DNA from: Ctenosaura bakeri | Taxonomy: Eukaryota; Chordata; Lepidosauria; Squamata; Iguanidae | DNA length: 64,000 nt | Assembly (NCBI GenBank): GCA_948474755.1 | Contig: CAOLHI010001848.1 | Coordinates: 186,001-250,000 of the forward strand | Direction of reading: 5' to 3' | Part shown: piece by piece, positions 44,058 to 56,807 of the stretch | How the letters are laid out: every line of letters begins with the position of its first letter | Numbering within the stretch: the first letter of the stretch is position 1 | Program-made: the position numbers and the translations under genes | Notes under the pieces: model-generated | Databases searched by the model: none | Seen by the model: only the letters and a program-made list of their open reading frames with translations | Told to the model about the DNA's origin: nothing

Positions 44058-46117
44058 CGAACTGCAAAGATTCTCTTCAGTCCCACATTCTTCTCATCAA
44101 GGCCAACCAACAATCAAGAAACTTTTTTGTGACTTTTTTTTTTTTTTAATATTTTGGAACATTCTTTCTGTTCCTACAATAAACAGACCAGCTTATACAA
44201 ACTAGGGTCTGGGAAACCAAAGCTACCCTCATTAGTTACAAGATGTATGCTTCTCAAGGAAAGCTTTAGCAAGGACAGACCTCGCAGAAATTTCTGAAAT
44301 ACCGGCTGGCATCTTGTGAGTCACTGTGGAATGACCAAAGTTCTGCAAAAACACGCTTATTGTCTGTTTCAGCCCTTGCTGCCCACATATCACTTCCTGG
44401 TTGATGGATATTGAGAGGGAATGGCAGAAAAGCGTTCAGCTATTCTCCTATAGTTGGACATGCAGCAGTGATATGATTCTCAGGGGCTTCAGGAACCCCA
44501 TGAGGTTCCAGAGGATGCTTGTGACTGTGCAGCTGGACACTTCTTTGTCACTTCCCCTATTCTCCAACAGCCAGGAGATGGCTGTGTTTGGAAAAGGGGG
44601 TCTGCAAAGAGAAGAAGGAGGGGACTGAATGGGAGAAATAGCTATGCATTTGCAATATATCTCCCAACTCATGGCCTCAGCTATGGTATTAACTTTTTGA
44701 AAATCTCTGCAGTACATGGTGAGAGCAATCTCTCATAAAACATACTGTTTGAGGTACAGGCATACCAGAGTTAACAAATTCTCTGTCTAACAAAGAAGAA
44801 AGGGATTCTGCTGATCCTGCAGTAGTTGTGTGTGTCTGGCTTCAACAGGCAAGGTGAATAGAAACTGCTTCCATAATCCCTTACTGAGAATGTGTGCACC
44901 GCAAAACAGAAAGAAAAGCTCCTTCCAACATACTCTTTCTTGAAAAAACCCATAGATCTGTAAATTTGGCCACAAAATGAAAATCATAAGAAAAGTGGAG
45001 GTTGAGGAAGTCGCCCTGAATGCGTGTTGGAGGAAGTTTTCATGTGATCTCTAGAAGGTTCAACATATTTTTTATTACTTATTCCAGGCTTACCTGACCT
45101 CGTTGTTTCATTTCAAATGTACATACTGTTAGTTTGGAATCAAAAATTTGCTGAAACATGTGGAACTGCATTTCTTCTTTTTTGTCGCTTTTAGGAACCC
45201 ATTCCTATTCTTTTCAGGTTATTTCTGCCTCTGCTACAGTGTTTTCTATTAAAAAAGTAATTATTTTGTTAACTGGAGTATGCTTGTATTCCTTTTACAA
45301 GCATAACTTTCTTTTGTGAAAGAATCAAGTATAAAGGTGTCAAGTGTACATATCTAAAGCCTCAGTAATCAATTTGTTCAAATCTGGCACAATCACATGA
45401 GTAATATCTGTGAGAATTAGCTTCCCAACACCACCAAAATGGTTAATCAGAATCCAACAAACTATTTTCAATAGAACTACACTGTTTAGCTAGTGGCTGC
45501 GGTGTAACAAAGCTATTATGCATAGTTCAGACTTGCACCTTTCACTCAAAGCCCCTCTTAATCTTTTCTTTCTTCTTTGCTTTCATCCTTTTCTTCTGTA
45601 CAGCCATTCCCATTTTCTCAGACTATTTCTTTTCTTTTATGGTTGTTTCATATTTATATAACCAAGTTTACTCATTTCACTAAGGAGGAGCAGCTGTCTC
45701 AGAGCATATGTTAACCTTTCTAAAAGTTGGTGGATTTGATAGCAAAAGCACAGATGCAAATCTACAATTGAGACTTCAACTGTCAAAACATTCAGGTCAA
45801 AACATTTAGAAGCAGGGATTATCTTTGGCTCCTTCAGTCAATCCTCCCCCCCTCCCAACCTTCTTTTCAACAGAGTCCATCTTCATTTCAGTAAAACACG
45901 GTGCTTCTCCTGTACATTTGTTTCATGTTGAATTCAGGGTGGTTTCTATATATAGTTTATAACCAGGTGTCAGCCTTCACTATCATTCCTGCGTCCCCTT
46001 TTATGTCTGAAATCAAAAGAATTTTACACTACACAATCAAAGTACAGCCAATTGTTATAAAACTGTCTTTTTAACATAAAAATTTTAAGAAGTGGGTCTG
46101 GAAAACATAAATATTGA
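44058..46117. other. No gene seen
   Basis: AT-rich sequence with a T11-like run near 44138. Overlapping chance frames under 90 aa only. Confidence 0.5.
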
Positions 46118-46522
46118 AAAAAGGGGGTGTCTGGAAACCATGCCCTATGAGGAACAGCTTAGGGAGCTAGGTGTGTTCAGTCTGATGAAAAGAAGGTTAA
46201 AAGGTGATATGGTAGTCATGTTTAATATTTGAAGAGATGTCATGTTGAAAACAAAATAAGCTTGTTTTCTGCTGCTCCAAAGATTAGGACATGGAGCAAC
46301 AGATTCAAACTACAGGAAAAGAGATTTCACCTAAACATCAGGAACAATGTCCGTTTGACAGTAGAATATGCTGCCTCAGAGTGCGGTGGAGTCACCTTCT
46401 TTGGAGGTTTTTAAACAGAGGCTGGGTGGCCATTTGCTGGGGGTGCTTTGAGTATGCGTTCCTGCATGGCAGGGAGTAGTACTTGATGGTTGTTGTGGTC
46501 TTTTCCATCTCTATGATTCTAT
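46118..46522 (+). mobile_element. CR1 LINE 3' end
   Basis: Starts near ACCATGCCCTATGAGGAACAGCTTAGGGAGCTAGG (CR1 ORF2 'YEERLRELG' region), continues through TTTCACCTAAACATCAGGAA and GAGGCTGGGTGGCCATTTG, and ends TCTCTATGATTCTATATTGG. The reading frame is broken. Confidence 0.85.
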
Positions 46523-46827
46523 ATTGGTCTGCATCCTATTAGAATTCAGTGGTGGGTGGTGACTCCTATGTCATGGGATTGTAAATCCATTCCAGGTTTA
46601 GGATACCTTCAAAAGCATAGTCCAAAGTGCTGAACTTCTTTTGGGTCAATAGATCATTTAAAGCCTGGATCATTAAACAGATTGTCAAACCCTGGAGTGG
46701 ATTCAGTTTCCTGGAGTCAGCAGCTGCCACTCGTTTAAGTTCACAGACCTACATAGGAATGGGAATAACATTCAAAAATATTCAAAAAAATGATTGAAAA
46801 TATGTTTCCTGGGTGTTGAGACTCCTT

Positions 46828-47008
46828 GGCCATTTCCGCACTAGCCTGTTATAGTGCTATTATTCCACTTTCAACATCCTATGGAATCCTGTGGTTTGCA
46901 GTTTAGGGAAGGGCCTTTGAGGTCCGTCCCTAAACTGCAAACCCCAGGATTCCATAGGATGTTGAAAGTGGAATAATAGCACTATAACAGGCTAGTGAGG
47001 AAATGGTC
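46828..47008. mobile_element. 181-bp palindromic MITE (GGCCATTTCC family)
   Basis: Arms of about 85 bp, near-perfect by eye, from GGCCATTTCCGCACTAG to the complement ending GAAATGGTC. Flanks CTT and TAA; no clear TSD. Confidence 0.85.
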
Positions 47009-47549
47009 TAAGATAAGAAGAATCCTGGACTGACAAAAATCTTCACAATTTTTGGTTTATTTTTTGTATTTAAAATGTGACATGCTAAAATGTTATTTTC
47101 TGCACAAAAATATCATGACTTCAAAACAGTTTTTGAAGACTTTCTTGCAACAAGGAAAAAAATACCAAAGTTACTTGTTGCTTCCACTGAGAAGAAAATT
47201 AGCAAAGAATTACTAGATGTACATGCATATTAACTGAATGTTCAGCAGTTGATTCAGGGGATCTACACTAGATTAGTCTACCAATAGACTCTGGTTCTAT
47301 TATTTATTACCCCATCCCCACTATCAGGGAACAGCTTATTCATTTGGGTTGCAAAAAATAACAAGCATGTAGAGAGTAGATACTCTTAGCTATCCCATGA
47401 GGCATTTTCTGAAAAGGCACCAGAAAACATTCTTAACCCAGTGGCTGGCAACTTGTAGCCAGGTTGGATGACACCTCGCTTGTGAGTGAAGTTCTTAAGG
47501 GCTGCACTTTTGTTTGCCTTTTTGGGTATTATGTTTTGTTTTTTTAAAG
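47009..47549. other. No gene seen
   Basis: No supported feature. Confidence 0.45.
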
Positions 47550-47928
47550 ATTTCATAGAATCATAGAATCTTAAGAGTTAGAAGGGATCATGGGGCCATC
47601 TAGTCCAACTCACTGTCATTCAGGAATATACAACAAAAGCAGTCTGGAAAGATATCCATCCTACTCTGGAGATGGAGAGTCCACCACCGTCTGAGAAAAT
47701 GTGTTTCACTGTTGAGAAGTACTCATTACAAAAGTTCTTCCTACTGTTTAGGTGGAATCTCCTTTCTTGTAATTTTGTTCATGTTCTAGTCTCTGGAGCT
47801 GCTCCATTTTCTACTTGACATCTCTTCAGATATTTAAAGATGGCTGTTATGTTACCTCTCAATCTTCTATTCTCCAGGCTAAAAATATCCAGCTTCCTAA
47901 GTCATTCCTTATAAGGTTTTGTTCTGTT
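47550..47928 (-). mobile_element. CR1 LINE 3' end, diverged
   Basis: In plus reading it begins CATAGAATCATAGAATCTTAAG (CR1 3' end complement), then GGGGCCATCTAGTCCAAC, GGTGGAATCTCCTTTCTTG and the ...TTAAAGATGGCTGTTATG... stretch, the same order as 34891-35290 with more differences. Confidence 0.85.
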
Positions 47929-48652
47929 AAACTAAAATACACTTATTATACATAAAACAAAGTACATTGAGTCAAAGGAAAAATCAGGCACCTATGAATG
48001 AATATCTTTGAGTTTCTGTTGGTGGGCTGAGATATCCTCCTTCTCCATCTGCCTAGCGAAGGAAGAAATGTTGAAAATAATTGCTGCTGTTGCTGTTGTT
48101 GTCAGAAGCTTTAGAAGGCACCAAGGCAGAGCTTGTTCATTTCCCCTTCTTCTTCTTTGTCCTTCCTACCTGCTTGCCTCATGTAGATAAAAACAAATTG
48201 GCAACAGGCTGTTCTGTCAAGAGGTAGCGACATGTCAATTGCTTGACTCTGTGGGTCCTCACAGCCAGCCAGCAACAGGGCTGACTAAAGAGACTGTCTG
48301 TATTCTAGCAGAAGCCATTTCCTTGGTCACCCCTTGCACCTATCCCATAGCCTGGTTCAGAAGACTCACACCAGCCAGTCAGGAAGCAGAGAAATCTTTA
48401 CCACAGTGTTACTCAAAATAGTGGCTTGTGCAAAGTTTCCAGGAAACAAATTATTAGTTGTAGCCTATGGGCACAAATATGCTATAGGCCCTTGACAGGT
48501 TAGTTTTTAAAAATGTTATCTCTCACATCAGACAGCCTGAGGAGTAGGCGGAACGTGGAAAAAAAAACCACCACCTGCCACCAGTGCTGAGTGCAAAAGG
48601 TGCACCCAAGCCTCACATTCAAGGCCTGCCCAGCTTGACACCTCTTTGTGTT
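47929..48652. other. No gene seen
   Basis: No supported feature. Confidence 0.45.
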
Positions 48653-48658
48653 CAGGTC

Positions 48659-49048
48659 TGAACAACTGGGGAGGTCTCTGACTCAAGCTGAAGCAGAAAC
48701 CAGAGATAAGACCCTTTCGGTTAGGAAAAAAGTTTTTTTATTTTGCCGGCAAGCCTCAGCTGGGATATCTCCCAAAAGAAAACCAAGCCCCCCTTTATTG
48801 AACTTACAAGCATTTATACATTTTCCAGTACAGTCATCACATGTTAAAGAAAGGAAACAGATGCATACAAAGATTCCCACCATTCTCTAGCGTAATCTTA
48901 CAAATGTTGCAAAGTAAAGGAAGCATAAGCGTAGTGTGCCACATTCCATCCTCCCTAGCATTTTATCTTACAGAGTTCTGTTGTATTCCTTTCAAACACA
49001 GAGGGTCTTCAACTGCAGAGAAAATTAACTGCTTTTCCCTCACACCCA
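48659..49048 (-). mobile_element. Probable solo LTR (minus orientation)
   Basis: On the minus strand: starts TGGGTGTGAGGG, has TATAAA (48813-48818 complement) and AATAAAG (48793-48799 complement) close together, and ends CAGTTGTTCA. So TG...CA with promoter and poly-A signals in LTR order. Flanks CAGGTC (48653-48658) and GAGGTC (49049-49054) differ by one base. No internal coding region. Boundaries are inferred from TG/CA and the near-match TSD. Confidence 0.6.
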
Positions 49049-49252
49049 GAGGTCATCTAGGCTGACCCACCATAAAGCCAGGGCCAGGACAAATGGGTCT
49101 GCCTCAGTTCTCCCTCTCTGAGAATGCAGTCCCTTCCTCACTCTTGTCCCACCTTGACTTCTTCCTTTCAGGACTCTCCCCCTTTACTGCCTTCCCTATA
49201 TCTGCCCTTCTCCCAGATGTAAGGATCAGCAGTGATTTATATTTTCCAGGAC

Positions 49253-49679
49253 TGTGGTACTGTTGGCACTAAGATAAAGATGATATTATTGGTAGCGTCT
49301 ATATTCCAGGATTCAAAATAAGACTCTGTGACACTGTTTTAAGGAACACAGAACGTCAAACATTTATTGTAACACTGTTGCTTAAATTTGTTTTGTTATC
49401 TCAATGTTTATAAACAGCACACCATTCTTCTCTGTCTTTCAATTCATTCACTATCTTTGGTATACCCAATTTCTCAGTTCTCTCCTCCACAGAGCTATTA
49501 AAATCTCCAACCTCCCTCAAACACACCACAAATCACACTCCTCTGCAAACACCCTCTCCAGACAGTTAAAATCCGTTATTTTCCTCTTTCCACCAGCCCC
49601 TCCCCTGGGCTATCCAAGGTTCCATTTCACCAGCCAATCAGCTTGAACACTCTCAGTTGCCAAGGAGGATCTGTTGTCA
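49253..49679 (-). mobile_element. Possible solo LTR (minus orientation)
   Basis: On the minus strand: TGACAACAG start, GCTGATTGGCTGG (CCAAT-type) early on, TATAAAC near 49407-49414, AATAAA at 49363-49368 (complement) and a CCACA end. GGAC lies on both sides (49249-49252 and 49680-49683), a 4-bp TSD candidate. Four bases can match by chance, so the limits are tentative. Confidence 0.45.
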
Positions 49680-49787
49680 GGACCCCCTCCCATCAGGTTC
49701 ATCACAGCCCTTTTCACATGGTAATGGCATCCTGGCATGGGGACATGAGAGAAGCAGGACTGTGACAACGCTTCAGCATGATGTCAT

Positions 49788-50696
49788 TGTTACCCTGTTT
49801 ACTGGGGGTCCCGGGAGGGACACCTATATAACCTTACAATTACACAAGATGGGGAAATTAGTCAAGAGCACTGGTTGGCACTACGAGAGGCAGGGTAACG
49901 CAGCAGGATCTTGTAACTCAATGTTTATGGGGTCAGGCCAAGTCAAGAAGCAAACCGTGTTGGAAATCATGAATGATCTTTATTGAATACAGGCACACAA
50001 TGTAAGCAACACACGCCCACAGATAACTAAGGAAAATAAAGGTGTGAGTATGATAGCGGGATTTTCAGAGGGATAGTAGATTCGGGTGATACGAAACCTG
50101 TTCCTGAAGCCCGGAAAGCAGATAGAGAGTGATGCTGGGGTTCGATGTATCTCAGCACGTGGAGCTGAGGGGAAGCTTGCCAGGCAAAGCGGCAGCAAGG
50201 CGGTCTGGAATTCGGGAGCGATCCAAGGATGGTTTCAGAATCAGCGGTTTTTATAGGGAGAAATGTAACTGCAGGCTATGCCATATTTGGGGAAAACAAT
50301 GCGATTTGGGTGCGGGACAGAGCTTTGGAAAAGTCAGAATTTAGCATGATTGAGTTAAGTCCGAATTGACAAAGAGTTAGCCAGTATGCAAATGCTCAGT
50401 GCTTGGCAGTTGAGTATTCAGCTTGCCAGGGTGCCTGCTTGGGGCAGGGAGTCCTTTGTAAACAGCGTGCATACATAATGAGGGTGTTTGCAGAGAAGTC
50501 TCCTAAAGCAAGGATCTGGCTATTTCTGGCCTGCCTGGGTGGAGAATGGAATGTCCAGCAATTAGTGGCCGAGCCTAGTTCTGTGCTTGTTTGGGGGCCT
50601 CACAAACACGTGGAGGGGGTGGTGGAAGAGAGCCAAATTATTGATATCAAAATGATATCTGGGGGTATCTCCAAGAAGGCCTAAACTGCAGTAACA
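49788..50696 (-). mobile_element. Solo LTR, 909 bp (minus orientation)
   Basis: Perfect short inverted termini TGTTAC...GTAACA and a perfect 5-bp TSD GTCAT (49783-49787 and 50697-50701). On the minus strand it carries CTATAAAAA (50248-50256 complement) and AATAAAG (49978-49984 complement) about 270 bp downstream, a normal U3-R-U5 order. No gag-pol sequence adjoins it, so it looks like a recombined solo LTR of an endogenous retrovirus or LTR retrotransposon. The open frames within it are chance. Confidence 0.8.
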
Positions 50697-50701
50697 GTCA
50701 T

Positions 50702-53276
50702 CACAGTCCCTCCCTTCTCGTGTTGCCAGCCAGTGTGATTGCAGGCTATATCATTGGCAGAATAACTCCGTCAATGACCCCTGATTGCCTGAGCCTTCTG
50801 TTACATCCTACCATGCAGAAGGGCCGGAAGCGTGCTCTACATGACTCCTCCTCTACTCCAGTGTGGAAAGAAGGCCAGCTGCAGTCTGGAAGGACAGAGC
50901 ATGTCCCTCATGCTCTCTTCTGCAGGCAGCCAGTCGCATGCAGAGAGGAGCATTGGGAACACACTCCCATCCCAGTGGAGGTGGTGCTGGGATTGTGATG
51001 GGACAACATGTGAAAGCGTTGTCATGCAGAAAAGCCTGTATTGCTTCACAACAGAACCATTTACTAGTGGTGGCAGCATTTTTACAGAGGAGCAGGAGGG
51101 AGAAAGGTGAATGTATGTAGTTGCTATGTCATGCTGCCTTCTTTGCTGTTGGCAAAAACAGCCATTTTTCTGTGCAACAGCATTTTTCTGGCCTTTCTTC
51201 CTCTGCCAGGAAAGTGGGAAGGATGAGAGTGAGCAAGTGAATGAGTGATTTCTGGCATATCAACATCTTCTGCTATTGGCAGTAGCAGCAATTTTTCTTA
51301 TCTCTGTGGTTATAATGCCATGGATGTTTATCAGATGTTAGTACTAAACTAAAATAACAGACATCAATACATTTCAGTGACAAATATCTAAATTTATTGT
51401 GGCTTAGGAAGACGTGGGAACCACCAAAAATTGGGGTCTGTACCCATCCCTAACTTAAGCAAAACTGAGAGATTTTTTTTTTCCACATCAGGTTAGGATT
51501 TGTGTATGTATGAAAAACAAAAATAAAAATGGTTGAATCAGGTGACACTTAAAGTCCTTTGTACACTGGGAATAATCTTCACAGAACTTATTTCTGGACT
51601 TCTGAATCTATGTGCACATAGGAATATACTGCACTTCTCCTGTATAAGGATTAAAGATAATGTAGGAGCACAGTAGATATCTGATTGTCAGTCCTAACAG
51701 GGCCTCATTTGGAATCAAGGACAATTTTAACACTCAAATAAAAATAGTTCCATTTTGATAGAGCTGGGGGAAACTGCCAAAGTCACTAACATTGTGAGAA
51801 GTTTTCATCATTGGCAGTGGCTAATAGTAGAAAAGAAGTCCTAACATAATTTCTTAGGGAGGTTTAGCACATTGCTAGTTGGAAGTATAACAAAGAATGG
51901 GGAAAGGCCACTAGATTAACAAAAAAAAAAAAATGACACCACTATGCAGAGATAATGTTGAGTCTCACAGAAAGAAAAGCAGCAAGTGACAGATGCATAG
52001 TAAAGGATAGGTACTCTAATGATGAAACCTCCTATGCTGTGTGGGAATAGCAAGGGATTCAAACCATCATTATTTTCTAAGTGAATGCAGATAAAATCAT
52101 GCTTTGTGTTGAGCACTTTTCTGAGAATGATGCATTTCTGATTCATACACCCACGAAAGAACAATTGAAAATAGCAGGCCTATGGAGAGTGAAGCTATGT
52201 GCATGAAAATAAAGAAACTATGTCAGGCCATAAAGCTCCTAAAACAACTATAACTATTACAATACCACAAATAACTGCCCATTTCCATTTGTACCATTCA
52301 AAGAGGAAATCTTACAGAGTCAAGTTGAAATCAAAATATCCATCCTAGTGCTATCAGACATAAAGCAATAGAAAAATCTGGGACACAGCAAGTATCAAAA
52401 TCTAATTTAAAGTTTCACTTTTCTTTTTCCCCTCTCAAAGTTTAGTATTCCCTTTATCTCTGTCCAGCATCCATAGATTCATATTGTCCACATGGAACAG
52501 AGGAATGTCCTCTTCTTCTTTGTCTTAGACAGCAAAATGTATTGGCTTGGCTTGGCTTTTCTCTTCACTTCTTCTGTAGCAAGCAAGGTTCTAATTTTGC
52601 TCTGCAATATGCAAAAGAGTGTGTGTGAGGGGAAATAAACATGGCTGCCCAACATACTGGGTGGTGATTTTGCAGCTCAGAGTGGTGGTGTCTGGCACAC
52701 AGTCTCCTCATGTTGCTCAAATTTATGATGTCCCTGTCAGCAGCATCCAATTCATTGAGATTTCAAAGGCAAATCTTGAGACTGGAGGTAAAGTCCCTGT
52801 GATGTCCCAGGGCCAAGCCTGGCAAAAGTTAAGAAGAAGTCTGAAACTATTTCTGGGCCAGCTAATTGTGGTAATGGGCATGAAGGGAATCAGAATAACA
52901 TCTTGCTAACCAGGTAAGATGGGAATCCAGAGCCAGGGAAAAAATCCTTCACTTCTGGCAGATGTTTAAGCAGCAAAATGCATTCTGTAAATACAGTGCT
53001 TGCCTTCCCTCCCTTTGTTTCTTTCTCATCTTTCATTTTTCTCCCAACATTCAACCCAAGGCTGCTTACATCATGAATGAAAACAAAGTCATATGTGAAG
53101 CCTAATGACAAAAAGTTTAAAACAAAGTGCTATATTAAAACAACAGTATATAAAACAATTTGACATCATTTTAAAACATGATTAAAACATTAAAAATACA
53201 TTGTACATCACGTGACTGTTTAAATAAAAAGGTATTTATTTGCTGTTGGAAGAACAGCAGGAGGAAGACCAACAAG
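50702..53276. other. No gene seen
   Basis: 50720-51120 has several overlapping frames of 80-92 aa on both strands, which marks low stop density rather than a gene. The rest is AT-rich. The 20-30 bp before 53277 (GGAGGAAGACCAACAAG) resemble BovB 3' text. Confidence 0.45.
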
Positions 53277-53403
53277 GGCCATTTCCGCACTAGCCTGTTA
53301 TAGCGCGATGATTCCGGCCCCTCCCAAAACTGCAAACCCCAGGATTCCAGAGGATGTTGAAAGTGGAATCATTGTGCTATAATAGGCTAGTGTGGAAATG
53401 GCC
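53277..53403. mobile_element. 127-bp palindromic MITE (GGCCATTTCC family)
   Basis: GGCCATTTCCGCACTAGCCTGTTATAGCGCGATGATTCC on the left and its complement on the right. The left arm lacks the CACTTTCAACATCC part that the right arm retains, so it is asymmetric. Most similar to 23301-23480 (shared GCGCGATGATTCC). Confidence 0.8.
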
Positions 53404-56400
53404 CTAGTCTCCTAGTCATCCTGAGAACAACCACTGAGAAGACTGTCTACTGTGGTCTTACCAAATGTACCTGGAAGGTGGAGGGACTGAAATAAAACCC
53501 TTAAAGATCTTAAGATCTGGGCAGACTCATACAGGGACACAGGATCATTCCTATTCCTCACAGTCCACATGATTTTACCTAGATCACACACGAAATGTTG
53601 GGAGATTTTCCAAGCTCTGTGATGCTGCTCAGACTTGTGTATGGCTCATTGCCATCTGTGCGCCTGCCCTTGCTCCTGAAAGGGTTTCTGCAACAGAAAG
53701 GTTCATGAGTCAGAGTGCTGGCACTCCACTCCTTGTTTGCTCCAAAGGGTTTGATGGGTCCAAGTGCATACCCTTTCTAGATCCCCTGCCTCACTTTGGG
53801 CTTTTTCATAACACTGATGTTGCCCAAGGAACACACACATCTAAACAACTTCCTGCTAAACCAATGAACTCAGCTGAGTGGAGGTGAGGATGGATGGCCA
53901 TGCTTTCAAGTCAATTCAGACACAAAAATCACCTTTCTCTTCCTCCAGCCACCACTTGTCATGAGACTTGTCTCTCCATCTGAGAATCCATAGGAATCCC
54001 CTTGGACTTCAGCTGGCATTCTAAGACCTGGAAACCTGCAATACAATTGTAGAAGTGGGCAAAGGTTTGATTTCTGCAAATGGGATCTTGGATATAAATT
54101 AAGGTGCCTTATCATTAAGGTTACTTTCCGTTTCTTAGAAAAAAGTAAAGCTTTCTGAAATCCACTTGCATTCTAATACAGCACAAGCAAGGGTGGTGAA
54201 GTGGTCATCTATCTTACTCTTCATTCAGCCCAGGAAACATAAAAGTATAAAGCACTGTGTGAGAAATGGCATATAATAATTAGAAAGTAATTATGTTTCA
54301 TATATATTCCCTTGGCTGAAATTACTTAAGGCACGGCTTCCACTTTAAGAAGTCACAGTGGGTATTGTTCCCATGGTTACCAGGAGATAGTATTCATGGA
54401 GACAGCTGAACACTATAAAAGGAGCAAGAAACTCAGCACCTGGAACTGTTGGCTAGTCTCAAAAGTCTCTTGTGCTCCTGTATTTATCTGTTATCAGAAC
54501 ACTGACGGTTTTGCATCTAATCATAAATAATGTGACTAATTGAACATTTACATGACTTATACGGTTTAATTAATTTTGTTACCTTTTATCATTTTTCTGA
54601 AAGGTTTAAGATTTAAGATATGCTGGAAAAAAAAAACATTAAGAGGATTTTAGAGTTGCAAGTAAAAAAAGACTTTGTCCTAAATGGGTCAAGAGAGAAA
54701 GAAAGTGGATAAAAATAAAGCCTATTGCTCATTGCATGTTGAAAGTAGCCCACATATTTAAAAATAGCTCCTTCTTGCCCCTCATTTTTGTTCTGCAAGC
54801 CTGATGGAGCTTAATATTTTCTATTCCCTTGAGCTATGCTAATCCAGAAGCATTTTTACCTTGTAATTTTGCTTTAGGTTAGGCAGCTTATTTAATGTTG
54901 TTAAGAGTCAGTTGAAAATGTATTTGTTTGGGTTGGAGGGTCTGTTTATTCTAGCCACAACATAGTGGCTCTTTGCTCTTGGCTAAATGTTATCTTAATA
55001 TATCATTGGTTATTATATGCCTGCCCTCACCTCTTTCCTCCTCCAGCACCCACTCCCAAACTATATAGATGTATGCTGTTTCCCGAAAGTTAACCCCATT
55101 TAAAAATAAAACAAAACCTTCAGCTCCATTGCAATATGGAAATTCTTTTTTTCCATATTTTTTCTTTTTTTTTTTAATATTTGATGACAGCTGCTGAGGA
55201 GAAATGTCAAGTCAATGGTGTTCAATAAGTTTTGACAGTGAGACACGATAGGACTAGCATTGGAGTGGGCATGCTTTGTTGTTCCAGGGCTGCTAAACTG
55301 ACTGTATCCCTCAGTGGTCATCTTTTGGGCTTGACAGGATGGATGGGTGTATTAATTAAGGAATTCATGACAGTGCATGATGCTCAGGGTTTTAAAGAAG
55401 GCACATACACAGACATATCAATACATTCTGTCTCCTCGGTCTTCCTACCCCACTCCTGAGCCTTGATTTCAAAGATGCAGACCAGTTTCAGAATAGTTAT
55501 TTTCAGACCAGTTTTGGATTTATGCTGTCATTTAAAACAGACAGCTGAGTGACATTAACTGTGAAAACTGATGGCCATGGACATCTGATAAATTCCCAGG
55601 CCCCTGGAGTTCCTTTTTCTGATTCATGTGCTCTTGTAAAATCTCAAGTGTTGGAGAGAAGTAGCATTCATCAGTACAATAAAGCTAACTCCCCTGACTC
55701 CTAGAGCTGAGAAAGCAAACCAAGACAGGAAACATATGCAAATTTGCCAATTAAAGCTGTGTGAATCCCAATAAATTAAGCTAAGCACACTAGCAATTTT
55801 GGACTATTGTGTGATATGCTTCTGAAGCTTGAATACTTATTTAGAAGAAAAAAGAGTAGTGCATACAGTTCTGAACTGGAGTACCTTAGTATATCACTGG
55901 GTTGGGAACTGTTTGGCCTTCCAATTGTTGAGCAGTTCCCAACTGTCCTCACTACCAGCTATGGGAACTGTAATTCAGGAATGTCTGGAGTTATACAATT
56001 CCCCCCTTCCCAATGTAGCAGGTCTGAGGAACATACATGCCTCCAGATATTGTTCACTCTCATTCCCGTTATCCCCAGATATCATGACCAATTGACAGGC
56101 TTGATTAGAGTTCAAAAACATGTAGAGGTCCAACAGGATCCTCCAGTCCTGGCATATAAATTGGCACCACAAGCAGGACCAACGTGTTCTGTTAAAAGTG
56201 GAAAGCAAGTAACAGCACTAAACACACACTTTTAATTCCAACAGATTTGATTGAACAATCTCTGCAGCCAGTATCTTCTTCCTTCTAAGACTTGTCACCT
56301 CTGTGAAAGAAATCCTGGGTCAGGAGTACTCATAATGGCTAAGGCTCTTTTTTGAGCAGAAGCAGATCCAACTGTGACTTAAATCAAGTGCCACTCCCAA

Positions 56401-56802
56401 TGAAGATGCTTTTCTCCATTTGTGATTGCATTTCAGGCCCCAGGTTACAACTTTGAGGCATACATCACATGCATCAGTGATTCTTGGCATGTCAGATGTG
56501 AATTTCTCCATGAATAAAACAAAAACAAATGTTAATTCAAGGCTGACTGCTCAGGTCAGCACTGACAGCTTTATAAGTGACAATAAACAGTTTCTGCTAT
56601 TCCTTTCAGCAGTGGAGTGGATAGTTGACTAGATGCCCATTGTGCTTAGGCCATAAATCTGGGATTCCTTAACCTAGTAGTCCAAGCAGCAGATGCGGTC
56701 CTGGGGAGAATGAGAATCTACAGAATCTTGATGTCTTCTTTAGTGAAGTACCCTGAGCAAGTTTTTGATGTGTACATCCTTTGCAGAACTAGTGGTCAGA
56801 GG
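53404..56802. other. No gene seen
   Basis: Chance frames only, the longest 142 aa at 55807-56235, which overlaps a degraded copy of the dispersed 'ctacaattc...tctggag' repeat (about 55900-56000). Confidence 0.5.
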
Positions 56803-56807
56803 CTGGT

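Noticed and set aside
50720..51120. Cluster of 80-92-aa frames suggesting an exon
   Set aside because: Three plus-strand frames and one minus-strand frame overlap with no family signal, so a stop-poor patch is more likely.
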